Positions 40,761 to 49,197 of a stretch of 64,000 nt of DNA are shown one piece after another. The number at the start of each line of letters is the position of its first letter. Positions within the stretch are counted from its first letter, which is position 1. This DNA comes from PLA3 sp964592235 (lineage in GTDB: Bacteria; Planctomycetota; Phycisphaerae; UBA1845; UTPLA1). The position numbers were made by a program, and so were the translations under genes. The notes under the pieces were generated by a model. It had not been told where the DNA came from, searched no databases, and worked only from the letters and a program-made list of their open reading frames with translations. Location of the stretch: positions 1 to 64,000 of the forward strand of contig CAZQCF010000011.1 in assembly GCA_964592235.1 (NCBI GenBank), written 5' to 3'.

Positions 40761-42935
40761 TCAGAATCGCGGCTTCTTGCGTTTCTTCGGTTCCATGGTC
40801 TGCGGCCGTTCGGCCTGAAGCTTGCGCATCTCCTCGGCGCGGTCCTGCATGCGCTGGAAGAACGAGGGCTTCTTGGGCGTCTGTGGACCTGCGGGCTTCG
40901 GGTCGAAGTCGCCGCGCTCCTCGCGCCGCTTCAGTTGCTTCTTGATGTAGATTTGTTCGGCCATGCCGAGGATGTTGCTGGTCAGGATGTACAGATTCAG
41001 CCCGCTGGGGAAGTTGTAGAAGATGAACCCGAAGAAGATCATCATGAAGTTCATGATCTTCTGCTGCTGGACCATCGGGTCGGGAATGACGCGGCCCTGC
41101 TCGTCGTACTTGGGGGCGGGCGGCACGGCGGGCTGGGTCATCTTCTGCATGATTTTCTGCTGCGCGTACATGGTGATGGTCATGATGATCGGCAGCAGGT
41201 TGAAGGCGTGGACCGGCCCCATCATCGCGCCCAGCAGGGGGATGTGATAGGTGCCGGAGAAGGGGATCAGCGCATCGGGCGCCGACAGATCGCGAATCCA
41301 GCCGAAGAACGCCTCGTGTCGCATGTCGATGTTTGTGTTCAGCGTCGTCCAGAGCGCGACCCAGACCGGCATCTGGAGAAACATCGGCAGGCAGCCCAGC
41401 ATCTGACCGGCGGGGTTGATGCCCTCCTCGCGGTAGAGCTTCATCGTCTCTTCGTTCAGCTTCTGCTTGTCATTCTTGAACTGCTGCTGCAACGCTTCGA
41501 GCTTGGGCTTCAGCGCCGCCATGCCCTTTTGCATCTTCATCATGTTGATCTGCCCCCGCTTGGAGATCGGGTGCAGGATCGTGCGAACGATCAGAACCAG
41601 CACGATGATGGCGATGCCGTAGTTGCCCACGATGCGATAGGCGTGATTGAGCAGCCAGAGCATGGCCGCGCGCAACACGGCGAAGGTGCACATCGACGCG
41701 TCGGGCGCGTTGATCAGCTCGAACCTGCGCGGTCCGGCCCCGGAAACCGCTCCGATGACTGCGGCGCTCTTAGGCCCAAGATAAATGTCTGTCTCAAAGG
41801 CATGCGTGCCGCCGGCCTTGATCGGGGCGCTCGGCGCGTAGGTGACGGCAAACGTGAGATCATCCAGCCCCTCGCCCGCACCCAGCGGCGACCGCGCCAC
41901 GACTTTGCTCAACGTCCCAGGTTTGTCGCGCGATCCGTCCGGCGCGACCGGCGCAAGCAGGGCGGTGAAATACTTGTTACTTAATGCCGCCCAGATGAAC
42001 TGCTTGTCGCCGGGCACCAGCTCCTTCTCGTCGCCTTCTTTGTGGACCTCGGCCCGCATCGTAACTGGACCGGCTGAAATCTGCCCCGATGAATCCGATA
42101 CCGCTGTCACGACTCGACGATCCTCGTGCTGCGAGTCAATCTGCTTAACGCCCAGCGGCCCGTTCTCCTGCCAGACGATTCGGCGATCGCGCGACGATGC
42201 GTTTTCCACCTCGTACCGCACGCGCATCAGCAGCGAATCGTGTTCGAGACGGTAGATCTTGCGCAGCTTCAACACGTCGGCGCCGGCCTGCCGAATCGAC
42301 GTGGAGAGGAGGACGGACTCACCCGTGCTATCGGCGCGGCGGTCGGCGGACCAGTTGACGCTTTCAAGGTCGATCGTGGCGTTGTCGTCCACGAGTTTCA
42401 GCGTTTGCGCGGCGAACGATGCGAGCGTCTTCCCGTTCGACGCGTCCTCGATCATCGTGAGAAGTTTGTACGGGTCGTGATCCGGGTTCTTGCGGTTGCG
42501 CGGGACCGCGTTGCGATAGTCAGCAAGCCTGGCGAAGGCGATCGATGCCCCGCGCGCCTGAACGGTGACGGCACAGGCGAAGGGATTGCGAGGCTCGCGC
42601 TTCACCTCGCGGCTGTGGTCGTCGCCAATGGTAATGAGACCGCCCTCTGCCTCGCCGGCGACCGAGAATCCGGCAACGCCCGAGGCGGCGGTCGGCGCGA
42701 CGGTTGTATTACTTGGGGCGCCGGACGGGGTTCCGGGGGTTGCCTCTTGCGACGTGGAGGCTTCCGTTGTCGAGCCGCCGTTTGCCAGGGCGTCCTGTGT
42801 GGTCGCGGTCGCGGTGGTCGTGGTCGCCGTCCGCGGCGGAAGGGGGTACCAGATTTCCATCAGCTTCGACCATCCCATGAGGATGGCGAGACAGATGACC
42901 ATCGCGAGGAGGGTCCGTTTGCTTTGAGAATCCAT
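40761..42935 (-). CDS. yidC: Membrane protein insertase YidC (Oxa1 family)
   Basis: It inserts proteins into the cytoplasmic membrane, alone or with SecYEG. The 724-residue protein starts with one membrane helix (LLAMVICLAILMGWSKLMEIW), followed by a large periplasmic beta-sandwich domain (about residues 60-430). The conserved insertase core begins at GNYGIAIIVLVLIVRTILHPISKRGQINMMKMQ with the hydrophilic-groove Arg, and includes PAGQMLGCLPMFLQMPVWVALWTTLN and YNFPSGLNLYILTSNILGMAEQ. The C-terminus is a basic tail rich in Lys/Arg. The size and periplasmic domain match Gram-negative YidC. Confidence 0.95.
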   Translation of the reverse strand: MDSQSKRTLLAMVICLAILMGWSKLMEIWYPLPPRTATTTTATATTQDALANGGSTTEASTSQEATPGTPSGAPSNTTVAPTAASGVAGFSVAGEAEGGLITIGDDHSREVKREPRNPFACAVTVQARGASIAFARLADYRNAVPRNRKNPDHDPYKLLTMIEDASNGKTLASFAAQTLKLVDDNATIDLESVNWSADRRADSTGESVLLSTSIRQAGADVLKLRKIYRLEHDSLLMRVRYEVENASSRDRRIVWQENGPLGVKQIDSQHEDRRVVTAVSDSSGQISAGPVTMRAEVHKEGDEKELVPGDKQFIWAALSNKYFTALLAPVAPDGSRDKPGTLSKVVARSPLGAGEGLDDLTFAVTYAPSAPIKAGGTHAFETDIYLGPKSAAVIGAVSGAGPRRFELINAPDASMCTFAVLRAAMLWLLNHAYRIVGNYGIAIIVLVLIVRTILHPISKRGQINMMKMQKGMAALKPKLEALQQQFKNDKQKLNEETMKLYREEGINPAGQMLGCLPMFLQMPVWVALWTTLNTNIDMRHEAFFGWIRDLSAPDALIPFSGTYHIPLLGAMMGPVHAFNLLPIIMTITMYAQQKIMQKMTQPAVPPAPKYDEQGRVIPDPMVQQQKIMNFMMIFFGFIFYNFPSGLNLYILTSNILGMAEQIYIKKQLKRREERGDFDPKPAGPQTPKKPSFFQRMQDRAEEMRKLQAERPQTMEPKKRKKPRF

Positions 42936-42982
42936 TCGGTTCTTTCACTCGCTTTGCAGTCGTCGCGGGCGCCGATCGGCCG

Positions 42983-43738
42983 CTACTTGCCTTCGTACAG
43001 CCGCGCGCCAAGAAAATCGTCGAGATTCGGATTGTCGCGAATCTTCCGCGCCGTCACATCAATGTTGTACGCGATGCGCACAAACTCCACTTCGTCCTCG
43101 TTCACGATCACGTAGGCCGCGCGCGGGTCGCGATCGCGCGGCTGACCCACCGATCCCACGTTGATGATCACTTTCTCCTCGCCGATGGCGTAGCGGGAGT
43201 TCGCCAGCTCATCCGGCGGCTCGAAATAGGGGTCGTCCACGAAGACGCCCGGTACGTGCGTATGACCGCAGAAGCAGGTCAACTGCTCCATCCGCTCGAA
43301 ACTCGCCATCAGTTTCTGGGGATTTGTGTACACGTCGTCGGGGAACAGGTACTCGTTGATGGGCTTGCGCGGCGAGCCGTGTACGAACAGGATGCCGTCC
43401 ATCTCAAACCGCGGCGACAGCCCACCGAGAAATCGCCAGCGCTCATTCCGCTTCGCGGCGTCCGGCTCGCTTTCCAGTTCCTGGCGCGTCCAGTAGGCCG
43501 CCTTCTCCGCCGCCACGTTAAAGTTCGTCGGCTCGTAGAACACTGCGTGGTCGTGATTGCCGGACAGACACTTCGTCGCGCGCTGGGAGACCAGATCGAG
43601 GCAGCCGCGCGGCTCCGGGCCATATCCTACGATGTCCCCGAGGCAGTAGATTGTCTTTATTCCGCGCTGGTCGATGTCCGCCAGGACCGTTCGCAGGGCC
43701 TCAAGGTTTCCGTGAATGTCTGAAATAATGGCAAACAT
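42983..43738 (-). CDS. Metallophosphoesterase (calcineurin-like)
   Basis: 251 residues. It has the full metal-binding motif set: SDIHGN (about residues 6-11), CLGDIVGYGPEP (33-43), SGNHDHAVF and CFCGHTHVPG. The group resembles YfcE-like/Icc-type bacterial phosphoesterases that are usually found beside cell-envelope or nucleotide genes; the substrate is unknown. It sits downstream of Trm112 and upstream of yidC on the same strand. Confidence 0.9.
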   Translation of the reverse strand: MFAIISDIHGNLEALRTVLADIDQRGIKTIYCLGDIVGYGPEPRGCLDLVSQRATKCLSGNHDHAVFYEPTNFNVAAEKAAYWTRQELESEPDAAKRNERWRFLGGLSPRFEMDGILFVHGSPRKPINEYLFPDDVYTNPQKLMASFERMEQLTCFCGHTHVPGVFVDDPYFEPPDELANSRYAIGEEKVIINVGSVGQPRDRDPRAAYVIVNEDEVEFVRIAYNIDVTARKIRDNPNLDDFLGARLYEGK

Positions 43739-43785
43739 GAATACGCGAAGGCCGCCCGGAGCGCCTCGCAGCCTCGATTCTGCTT

Positions 43786-43983
43786 TCAGTCGTTCGACGG
43801 GCCCCCCGACGCGGCCTCATCGACCAGCATGACCGGAATGCCCTCGCGAATCGGATAACGCAGGCCGCAGCCAGTGCAGGCCAGCCAGCCCTGAACGTCT
43901 TCGCCAGGCCGCGCCGTCTCCGGTTGAACGGGTTTCTTGCAGGCCGGGCACGCCAGGATGTCCAACAACTGCTTGTCGATCAT
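43786..43983 (-). CDS. Trm112-family zinc protein (YcaR-like)
   Basis: A 65-residue protein: MIDKQLLDILACPACKKPV then GWLACTGCGLRYPIREGIPVMLVDEA. The Cys pairs CPAC and CTGC form the family's zinc ribbon. Bacterial Trm112-like proteins are often encoded beside LPS genes (kdsB/lpxK in enterics); here kdsA is 200 bp upstream. The role is unclear, and some members activate methyltransferases. The frame extends upstream, but the family starts at this ATG. Confidence 0.85.
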   Translation of the reverse strand: MIDKQLLDILACPACKKPVQPETARPGEDVQGWLACTGCGLRYPIREGIPVMLVDEAASGGPSND

Positions 43984-44183
43984 GCCCAAGAGATTCGCCG
44001 ATGCCTCGCAGAAAAACCGCTCCTCGATGCGAGGACGCATCCAGCCGACCACCGGCCGGACCCTGATGCTAGGGGGTTCGCGGGGGATCGTCAAACCGGC
44101 GAATGGGTTGCAAGCTTCTAAGCGGCAAGCTGTTACGAGGCGATGCGGCGCGCTCGGCACGAGACTGGAGCAGAGGTTGATGC

Positions 44184-45008
44184 TTAGCCCGATTCCACTA
44201 CGGAGCGAATCTTTCGGCAGGTTGAAAGGAGCCCTTCGACCTGATCCAGCGGGAAGACGGTGGCCGAATCGGACTTTGCCGCGTCCGGATTGTCGTGGAC
44301 CTCAATGAACAGGGCGTCGCAACCCGCCGCGACCGCCGCCCGCGCCAGCAAGGGAACGTATTGCCGCAGCCCGCCGGATTGCGTTCCCTGCCCGCCGGGA
44401 ATCTGGCAACTGTGCGTCGCGTCGAACACCACCGGGGCGAAGGCGCGCATCACTGGCAGCGCCGTGAAATCGTTCACCAGCCGGCCGTAGCCGAAGAACG
44501 AGCCGCGATCGGTCAGCAGCACCTTCTGATTGCCGGCACTGGTGACCTTTCGCACCGCCTGAACCATCTGTTCGGGCGCCATGAACTGGCCCTTCTTGAT
44601 GTTCACGGGTTTGCCGGTTCGTGCGGCGGCGACGAGGAGATCCGTCTGGCGACAGAGGAACGCGGGGATCTGCAGGATGTCGCAGACTTCGGCGGCAGGC
44701 GCGGCCTGCTGCTCGACGTGAATGTCGGTCAACACCGGAACGCCGACGCGTCGCTTCACTTCCGCCAGCGTGGCCAGTCCGGATTCCAGTCCCGGCCCGC
44801 GAAATCCGTCGGCGCTGGTGCGGTTGGCCTTGTCGAAGCTGCACTTGAAGACATACGGCAGGCCCAGAGTTTTACAAATGTCTGCCATTCGGCGGGCGAC
44901 CATCAGGCAGTGTTCGGTGGACTCAATGATGCACGGTCCGGCGATGACAGCGAGCGGGCGCCCAGCGCCAATCGTGAATGGACCGATGTCTACGCTTTCG
45001 ATTCCCAT
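44184..45008 (-). CDS. kdsA: 3-deoxy-8-phosphooctulonate synthase (Kdo8P synthase), metal-dependent class
   Basis: It condenses arabinose-5-phosphate with phosphoenolpyruvate to make Kdo-8-phosphate for LPS. The 274-residue barrel begins IGAGRPLAVIAGPCIIES, with Cys26 in the GPC motif that marks the metal-dependent class (E. coli KdsA has Asn here). FKCSFDKANRTSADGFRGPG, TDIHVEQQ, NIKKGQFMAPEQM, DRGSFFGYGRLVND and DATHSCQIPGGQGTQSGG are typical of the family. GAGG lies 7 nt before the start. It implies an LPS-bearing outer membrane. Confidence 0.95.
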   Translation of the reverse strand: MGIESVDIGPFTIGAGRPLAVIAGPCIIESTEHCLMVARRMADICKTLGLPYVFKCSFDKANRTSADGFRGPGLESGLATLAEVKRRVGVPVLTDIHVEQQAAPAAEVCDILQIPAFLCRQTDLLVAAARTGKPVNIKKGQFMAPEQMVQAVRKVTSAGNQKVLLTDRGSFFGYGRLVNDFTALPVMRAFAPVVFDATHSCQIPGGQGTQSGGLRQYVPLLARAAVAAGCDALFIEVHDNPDAAKSDSATVFPLDQVEGLLSTCRKIRSVVESG

Positions 45009-45086
45009 GCCCGCGCCTCGTGATGCGAACGCCATTCTAGCCGCCGCGCGCCTGCCTCGCAAAAAGCCCCCAGGAGGCGTGTCGCG

Positions 45087-45845
45087 TTACCAGTAGCTCG
45101 ACGTGCGGCGGGGCTTCACCGTTCCGTCGGCCTTGAAGTTCGAGCTGGTCGGCGAGAGCAGGTCGTGCGAGGCAGGGGCCGGCCCTGTGCTCTGGAGGTG
45201 CGAAATGTCGTTAAGGCAGATCAGGCTTCGGACGCCCGCAACGCCGCGCTCGGGCGGTGGCTCATGGCGCAGCGCCGTCAGCGCCGCGTTTTCGATCACG
45301 AATCGAAAAGACGGCCCGGAGGTATCGGTGAGCCAGGCCTCAATCAACCGCGCGATCGGGCTGCCGTGGCTGATAACGACCACGGTGTCGTCGGGACCGG
45401 TCCATCGCGCTTTCAGGAAGTCCGCCATCGCTCGAGTTCGCGTCAGCATCGCCTCGCGCGATTCGTCCACGGCGGGCCAGTTCATCGCGCCAGGGAAATC
45501 CGGACAGGGCTTCGCGAACGGGAATCGCGCGATGATGTCCGCGATGCCGCCCAGGCCGGTGTCAACCTGCGAGCCGGCGGGAACATGGTGATATTCCCAT
45601 AGCTCCGGGCGAATGAAGACAGGCACGTTCGAACGGCCATCGATCAGCGCCGCGGCGGTCTGCATGCAGCGGTCAAACGGACTCGTGTAAATGGCGGAAA
45701 TCGCCGCGGGTTTCAGGCGTCGGGCAACGGCGGCGGCCTGGCGAAGGCCGCGCGGCGTCAGCGCGCTGTTCAGCCTCGCGGCCGGATCAACGTTGAACTG
45801 CGATTCGGCATGTCGGATCACGTATGCAAGCACAAGAGGCTCCAT
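45087..45845 (-). CDS. Histidine phosphatase family protein
   Basis: 252 residues. The phosphoglycerate-mutase-like motif is LAYVIRHAESQFNVD, with the catalytic His12 in RHAES. A second part of the active site is VVVISHGSPIARLIEAWL with the second catalytic His, and TSPFDRCMQTAAALI supplies the phosphate-binding Arg. The substrate is unknown. It starts at 45845, overlapping the start region of no other gene, and is divergent from the SH3 protein. Confidence 0.87.
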   Translation of the reverse strand: MEPLVLAYVIRHAESQFNVDPAARLNSALTPRGLRQAAAVARRLKPAAISAIYTSPFDRCMQTAAALIDGRSNVPVFIRPELWEYHHVPAGSQVDTGLGGIADIIARFPFAKPCPDFPGAMNWPAVDESREAMLTRTRAMADFLKARWTGPDDTVVVISHGSPIARLIEAWLTDTSGPSFRFVIENAALTALRHEPPPERGVAGVRSLICLNDISHLQSTGPAPASHDLLSPTSSNFKADGTVKPRRTSSYW

Positions 45846-45895
45846 CGAAACAAGTCACAGGCCGCCGCCTGGCGGTTGAGGCGACGCGGCTGCGA

Positions 45896-45924
45896 TTGAC
45901 TTTTCCCGCATTTGGTCGTATTTT
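45896..45924 (+). promoter_or_regulatory. Promoter of the SH3-domain gene
   Basis: TTGACT (45896-45901), 17-bp spacer, TATTTT (45919-45924). The leader is about 65 nt and carries GGGAGG 8 nt before the ATG at 45995, a conventional arrangement. Confidence 0.6.
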
Positions 45925-45994
45925 TCAAGGCGTGCTAGGTCGAAGGATCGCGCGCAGCACATTCGACGCGCGGGGCTTGCAGGGAGGATTTGTC

Positions 45995-47665
45995 ATGCGC
46001 AAGGCGTCCATCGCATATTCACTTCTGTTGGTGTTGGGCATTGCCGTCTCGGCACGCGGGCAGAACGCGCCCGCCGGGAGTCCGCCGCCGTTCCCGTGGG
46101 AGGGTGAAGTCACCGCCTCCAACGTATATGTGCGCAGCGGCGCGGGCAGCAACTGGTACCCGACGACCAAGCTGAACAACGGCGACCGCGTTGTCGTGCT
46201 AGGGGAGAAGTTCGGCTGGTATCAGGTCGCGCCGGTTCCCGGCAGCTTCAGCTACGTCGATGCCGCGATGGTCGATCGGGCGGCCGGAGCGAAGAAGGGC
46301 ACGATTAAACAGGATAAAGTCTATATTCGCGCGGGAAGTTCGCTCGAGTCTCGCAAAAACGCGACCCAGGTCGTGCTGAACAAGGGCGACACGGTCGAGA
46401 TTCAGGGCGAGGCCGACGGGTTTCTGAAGATCGCGCCGCCGTCGGGGGCCATGCTGTACATCTCCAAGCAGTACGTTCGTCCGGTGGATGCGCGGCTGCG
46501 CAGCGGCATGGTGGAAAAGCATTTGAGCAACCAGCCGCGAAGCTTGCCCCCGGAAAACAAGCCGGCGGACATTCCGCCCAGTCCGATGCAGCCGGGGAAC
46601 GCGGTCGCCGGCGGCGAGGGCGGCAAACCCGTCCCGCCGCAACCAGGAACGAATCAGCCGGCAGATGAGCAGCCGATCAAGACCGCGGAGGCGACGCCAA
46701 CCGGCGCGGGCGCGACCGAAGGAATCAAGGTCCCGATGACCGAAGGCGGCGATGAGGTCGCGACGAGCCAGCCGGGTGAGGTCGCGAGTGACACGAAACT
46801 GGCAGCGAACTCGGCTGCCGACGGGGCCGCGATGGATCCGGACGCCGCCGCCGGCAAGGCCAAGTCCGACGCGAAGACCGACAAGAAAACCGCCTCCGCC
46901 GCGAAGGCGTCGCCGAAGAAAGCCGACGTTCCGGCCGGCCAGCCGCGCAAGACGCCCGACCGTTACAAGGCGATGTTGACGGTGCTGGAAAGCGAACTGG
47001 TGGCGATGCTGGCCAAGCCGCTGGAGCAGCAGGACTCCGAGGGATTGCGCAAGAAGTACGAGGAGATCGCCAACCAGACCGAGGAATACGTCCCCGCCGA
47101 AGTGGCGAAGATTCGTGTGCGGCAGCTGCGCGATCGCGCGACGCTCAAACTGGCCCGCAAGGATTTGAATTCCGATGCGGAAGAGATTGCCGCCTATCGC
47201 GCCAACATGGACCAGGAGCGGATGAAAATCCTGCGCCGCAAGGTCTCCAAGGCGATGGAGCGCTTCGAGTTGGAAGGCGAACTGTGGCGGAGCCACGCCT
47301 TCTCGCCGGAAAGCCGTCGCTTCCGGCTCGTCGATCCGACCAGTAAGGCGACCATAGCGTATGTGGACATCCCCGTTGGCGTCGATCCGAACCCCGACCA
47401 CCTGATCGGCCGGCTGGTCGGCATCAACACGCGAACGCAGAAATTCAGCCCGTCGGCTCGCGTTCCCATCGCCGAAGCGCGCGAGGTCATTGATCTCTCG
47501 ATCCGCAAGATGCCGCCCGCGGATGAATTAGGTGAGCTTCCTCCGGTAGGCGCCAGCCCGAATAATCCGGCCGGTGCCGGCAATCCCTTGTCTGCCGGCA
47601 ATAAGGCGCGGCCCGCCAGTGAGCCTTCCGCGTCGGCGATCGAGACGACCGACCAGTTGCCCTGA
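45995..47665 (+). CDS. Exported protein with two bacterial SH3-like domains
   Basis: 556 residues. A signal peptide (about 1-23, ending SARGQ) precedes two SH3b-like modules: VTASNVYVRSGAGSNWYPTTKLNNGDRVVVLG (about 38-70) and KQDKVYIRAGSSLESRKNATQVVLNKGD (about 105-135). A Pro/Gly/Ala/Lys-rich low-complexity linker (about 180-325) follows, then a helical region with RKTPDRYKAMLTVLESELVAML and KKYEEIANQTEEYVPAEVAKIRVRQLRDRATLK. The C-terminal beta domain ends in a Pro/Asn-rich tail. SH3b domains bind peptidoglycan in many exported proteins, so a cell-wall role is likely but unproven. Confidence 0.82.
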   Translation: MRKASIAYSLLLVLGIAVSARGQNAPAGSPPPFPWEGEVTASNVYVRSGAGSNWYPTTKLNNGDRVVVLGEKFGWYQVAPVPGSFSYVDAAMVDRAAGAKKGTIKQDKVYIRAGSSLESRKNATQVVLNKGDTVEIQGEADGFLKIAPPSGAMLYISKQYVRPVDARLRSGMVEKHLSNQPRSLPPENKPADIPPSPMQPGNAVAGGEGGKPVPPQPGTNQPADEQPIKTAEATPTGAGATEGIKVPMTEGGDEVATSQPGEVASDTKLAANSAADGAAMDPDAAAGKAKSDAKTDKKTASAAKASPKKADVPAGQPRKTPDRYKAMLTVLESELVAMLAKPLEQQDSEGLRKKYEEIANQTEEYVPAEVAKIRVRQLRDRATLKLARKDLNSDAEEIAAYRANMDQERMKILRRKVSKAMERFELEGELWRSHAFSPESRRFRLVDPTSKATIAYVDIPVGVDPNPDHLIGRLVGINTRTQKFSPSARVPIAEAREVIDLSIRKMPPADELGELPPVGASPNNPAGAGNPLSAGNKARPASEPSASAIETTDQLP

Positions 47666-47742
47666 CCTGTCGGCCCCGGGTGGGGCCAACCGCCAAGCCG
47701 CGGTCCTTGGAGCGCCGAGTCTGGGCCAGGCGGTGAATTCCT

Positions 47743-48351
47743 TTGGTATATTACTACGTCATCGGGAGTGATGGTCAGCGTTACGGTCCGGCCGACGTGG
47801 ATGCCCTCGTCCATTGGGCGCGCGAAGGCCGCCTGATCCCCGAGACGATCCTTGTCGAATCCGGCACGGAGGTGCAGCGCCGTGCGGATACAATTGTCGC
47901 ACTGGCGGCCGTCTTCTCGGCGTTCGATGCCCAGCGGGTGGCGCTGGAGCGCGGCGAAGCGCCGACGTTGCCCGCCCACGGCGCGCGGCGTGCCGAACGC
48001 TCCGCACAATCCTTCGGCAACGAAGGAGACGACGTGCGCCGGGCGCCTCCTGTATCGCCCGGCTTCGGTTTGCTGCCGCTGGAGCGGGAGCTGCCCGCGG
48101 TCGGGCTGAAGAGCCGCGTGGTGGCGGGCCTTCTGGGGATCTTCCTCGGTTGGCTGGGGATTCACCGTTTCTATCTGGGTTATACGGGCATCGGCCTGCT
48201 GATGCTGTTGATTACGGTGGCCGGCGGCGCGGCGACGTTTGTCTGCATGCCAGGCTCGGGCTGCGGCTTCGTCGCGCTCTGGGGGTTTATTGAGGGCGTG
48301 CTCTGCCTCTGTGGCTCGATGCGCGATGCCCAGGGCCGCGAGTTGGCATAG
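47743..48351 (+). CDS. GYF_2 and TM2 domain membrane protein
   Basis: 202 residues from a TTG start. The first 45 residues match the GYF_2 domain (YYYVIGSDGQRYGPADVDALVHWAREGRLIPETIL), which reads proline-rich or membrane partners. The C-terminal half is a TM2 domain with GIFLGWLGIHRFYLGYTGIGLLMLLI, the characteristic G-x2-LGWLG-xHRFYLG motif, and a second hydrophobic run ending LWGFIEGVLCLCGS. The layout is common in planctomycetes and of unknown function. Confidence 0.85.
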   Translation: MVYYYVIGSDGQRYGPADVDALVHWAREGRLIPETILVESGTEVQRRADTIVALAAVFSAFDAQRVALERGEAPTLPAHGARRAERSAQSFGNEGDDVRRAPPVSPGFGLLPLERELPAVGLKSRVVAGLLGIFLGWLGIHRFYLGYTGIGLLMLLITVAGGAATFVCMPGSGCGFVALWGFIEGVLCLCGSMRDAQGRELA

Positions 48352-48372
48352 ACCAGATGGTCCACCGGAACA

Positions 48373-49095
48373 TTACGGCGCGCCGAACCCGCCAGATGTT
48401 TCCAGCGCGGCGATGGCCTCGGGCACCACGTCCACCCATTCACCCGTGTAATCCACGCTGATCTGCGCTGTGAACGCAAGGTTGTTCTGATTCTGCCCGC
48501 TCAACACCACGAAGAGCGTGCGCGCGACTTCGCCCTCAGTGGTCATCGCATCAGGATCGAACGCTCCGGTAATGGTCGAGGCCGATAGAAGGGCTCCAGC
48601 GCCCTGGTCCTGATTGCCGTTGTTCGTTGCGCCGCCCGCCAGATCACCCAGGAAGAAATACTCGTAATCGCTATTGATGGCGCCCAGGCCGGTCTTGCTC
48701 GTGTCGGCCGGGTTGGTGAGCCGCATGCGCGCGTATTGCGGGAACGTCACGACGACTTCATCGGGAAAGGCCTCATCCAGGGAGGCATTGAGATCGGCAA
48801 GTCCGGCGTTCCATTGATTGACCAGTGGTGCGAATTCAGGCGGAAAATCGTCCGGGTCGAGCGGGTCAAGCTCCCCGGTGGTGGAATCAGTCTGGGTTTC
48901 TCCGCCGCCGTTGGCGCTCCAGGTGAACGTGATTCGAATGTCGCCGCGCTGAAGTGCCCAAAGGCCCTCGAGGTCAGACCCCGGCAGCGGTCCGCTCGCG
49001 GGGAACGACAGGTTGCAACTCTGGCCGGACATGCCCATGCAGATTGCGGCACCGAGGACGAGGCCGGCGGTGATTCGACCGGTTCGGAAACTCAT
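48373..49095 (-). CDS. Small lipoprotein, unknown function
   Basis: 240 residues with a signal peptide ending in MGMSGQSC, a possible lipobox. The mature part is beta-rich and acidic (ELDPLDPDDFPPEFAPLV), with VVTFPQYARMRLTNP and ISVDYTGEWVDVVPEAI. No domain was recognised. It has a promoter about 50 nt upstream and converges with the GYF/TM2 gene. Confidence 0.65.
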   Translation of the reverse strand: MSFRTGRITAGLVLGAAICMGMSGQSCNLSFPASGPLPGSDLEGLWALQRGDIRITFTWSANGGGETQTDSTTGELDPLDPDDFPPEFAPLVNQWNAGLADLNASLDEAFPDEVVVTFPQYARMRLTNPADTSKTGLGAINSDYEYFFLGDLAGGATNNGNQDQGAGALLSASTITGAFDPDAMTTEGEVARTLFVVLSGQNQNNLAFTAQISVDYTGEWVDVVPEAIAALETSGGFGAP

Positions 49096-49151
49096 AGGGG
49101 GCGGACTCCGAGGCGAGTGAGGGTTGAGGATGCGGCGAGGATCGACACTGA

Positions 49152-49179
49152 ATTATATCGGCCAGCGGGACCGGGGCAA
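49152..49179 (-). promoter_or_regulatory. Promoter of the small lipoprotein
   Basis: On the minus strand TTGCCC (49179-49174), 16-bp spacer and a perfect TATAAT (49157-49152), about 57 nt before the ATG. Confidence 0.55.
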
Positions 49180-49197
49180 CGAAGCAGCGCAAGGCGT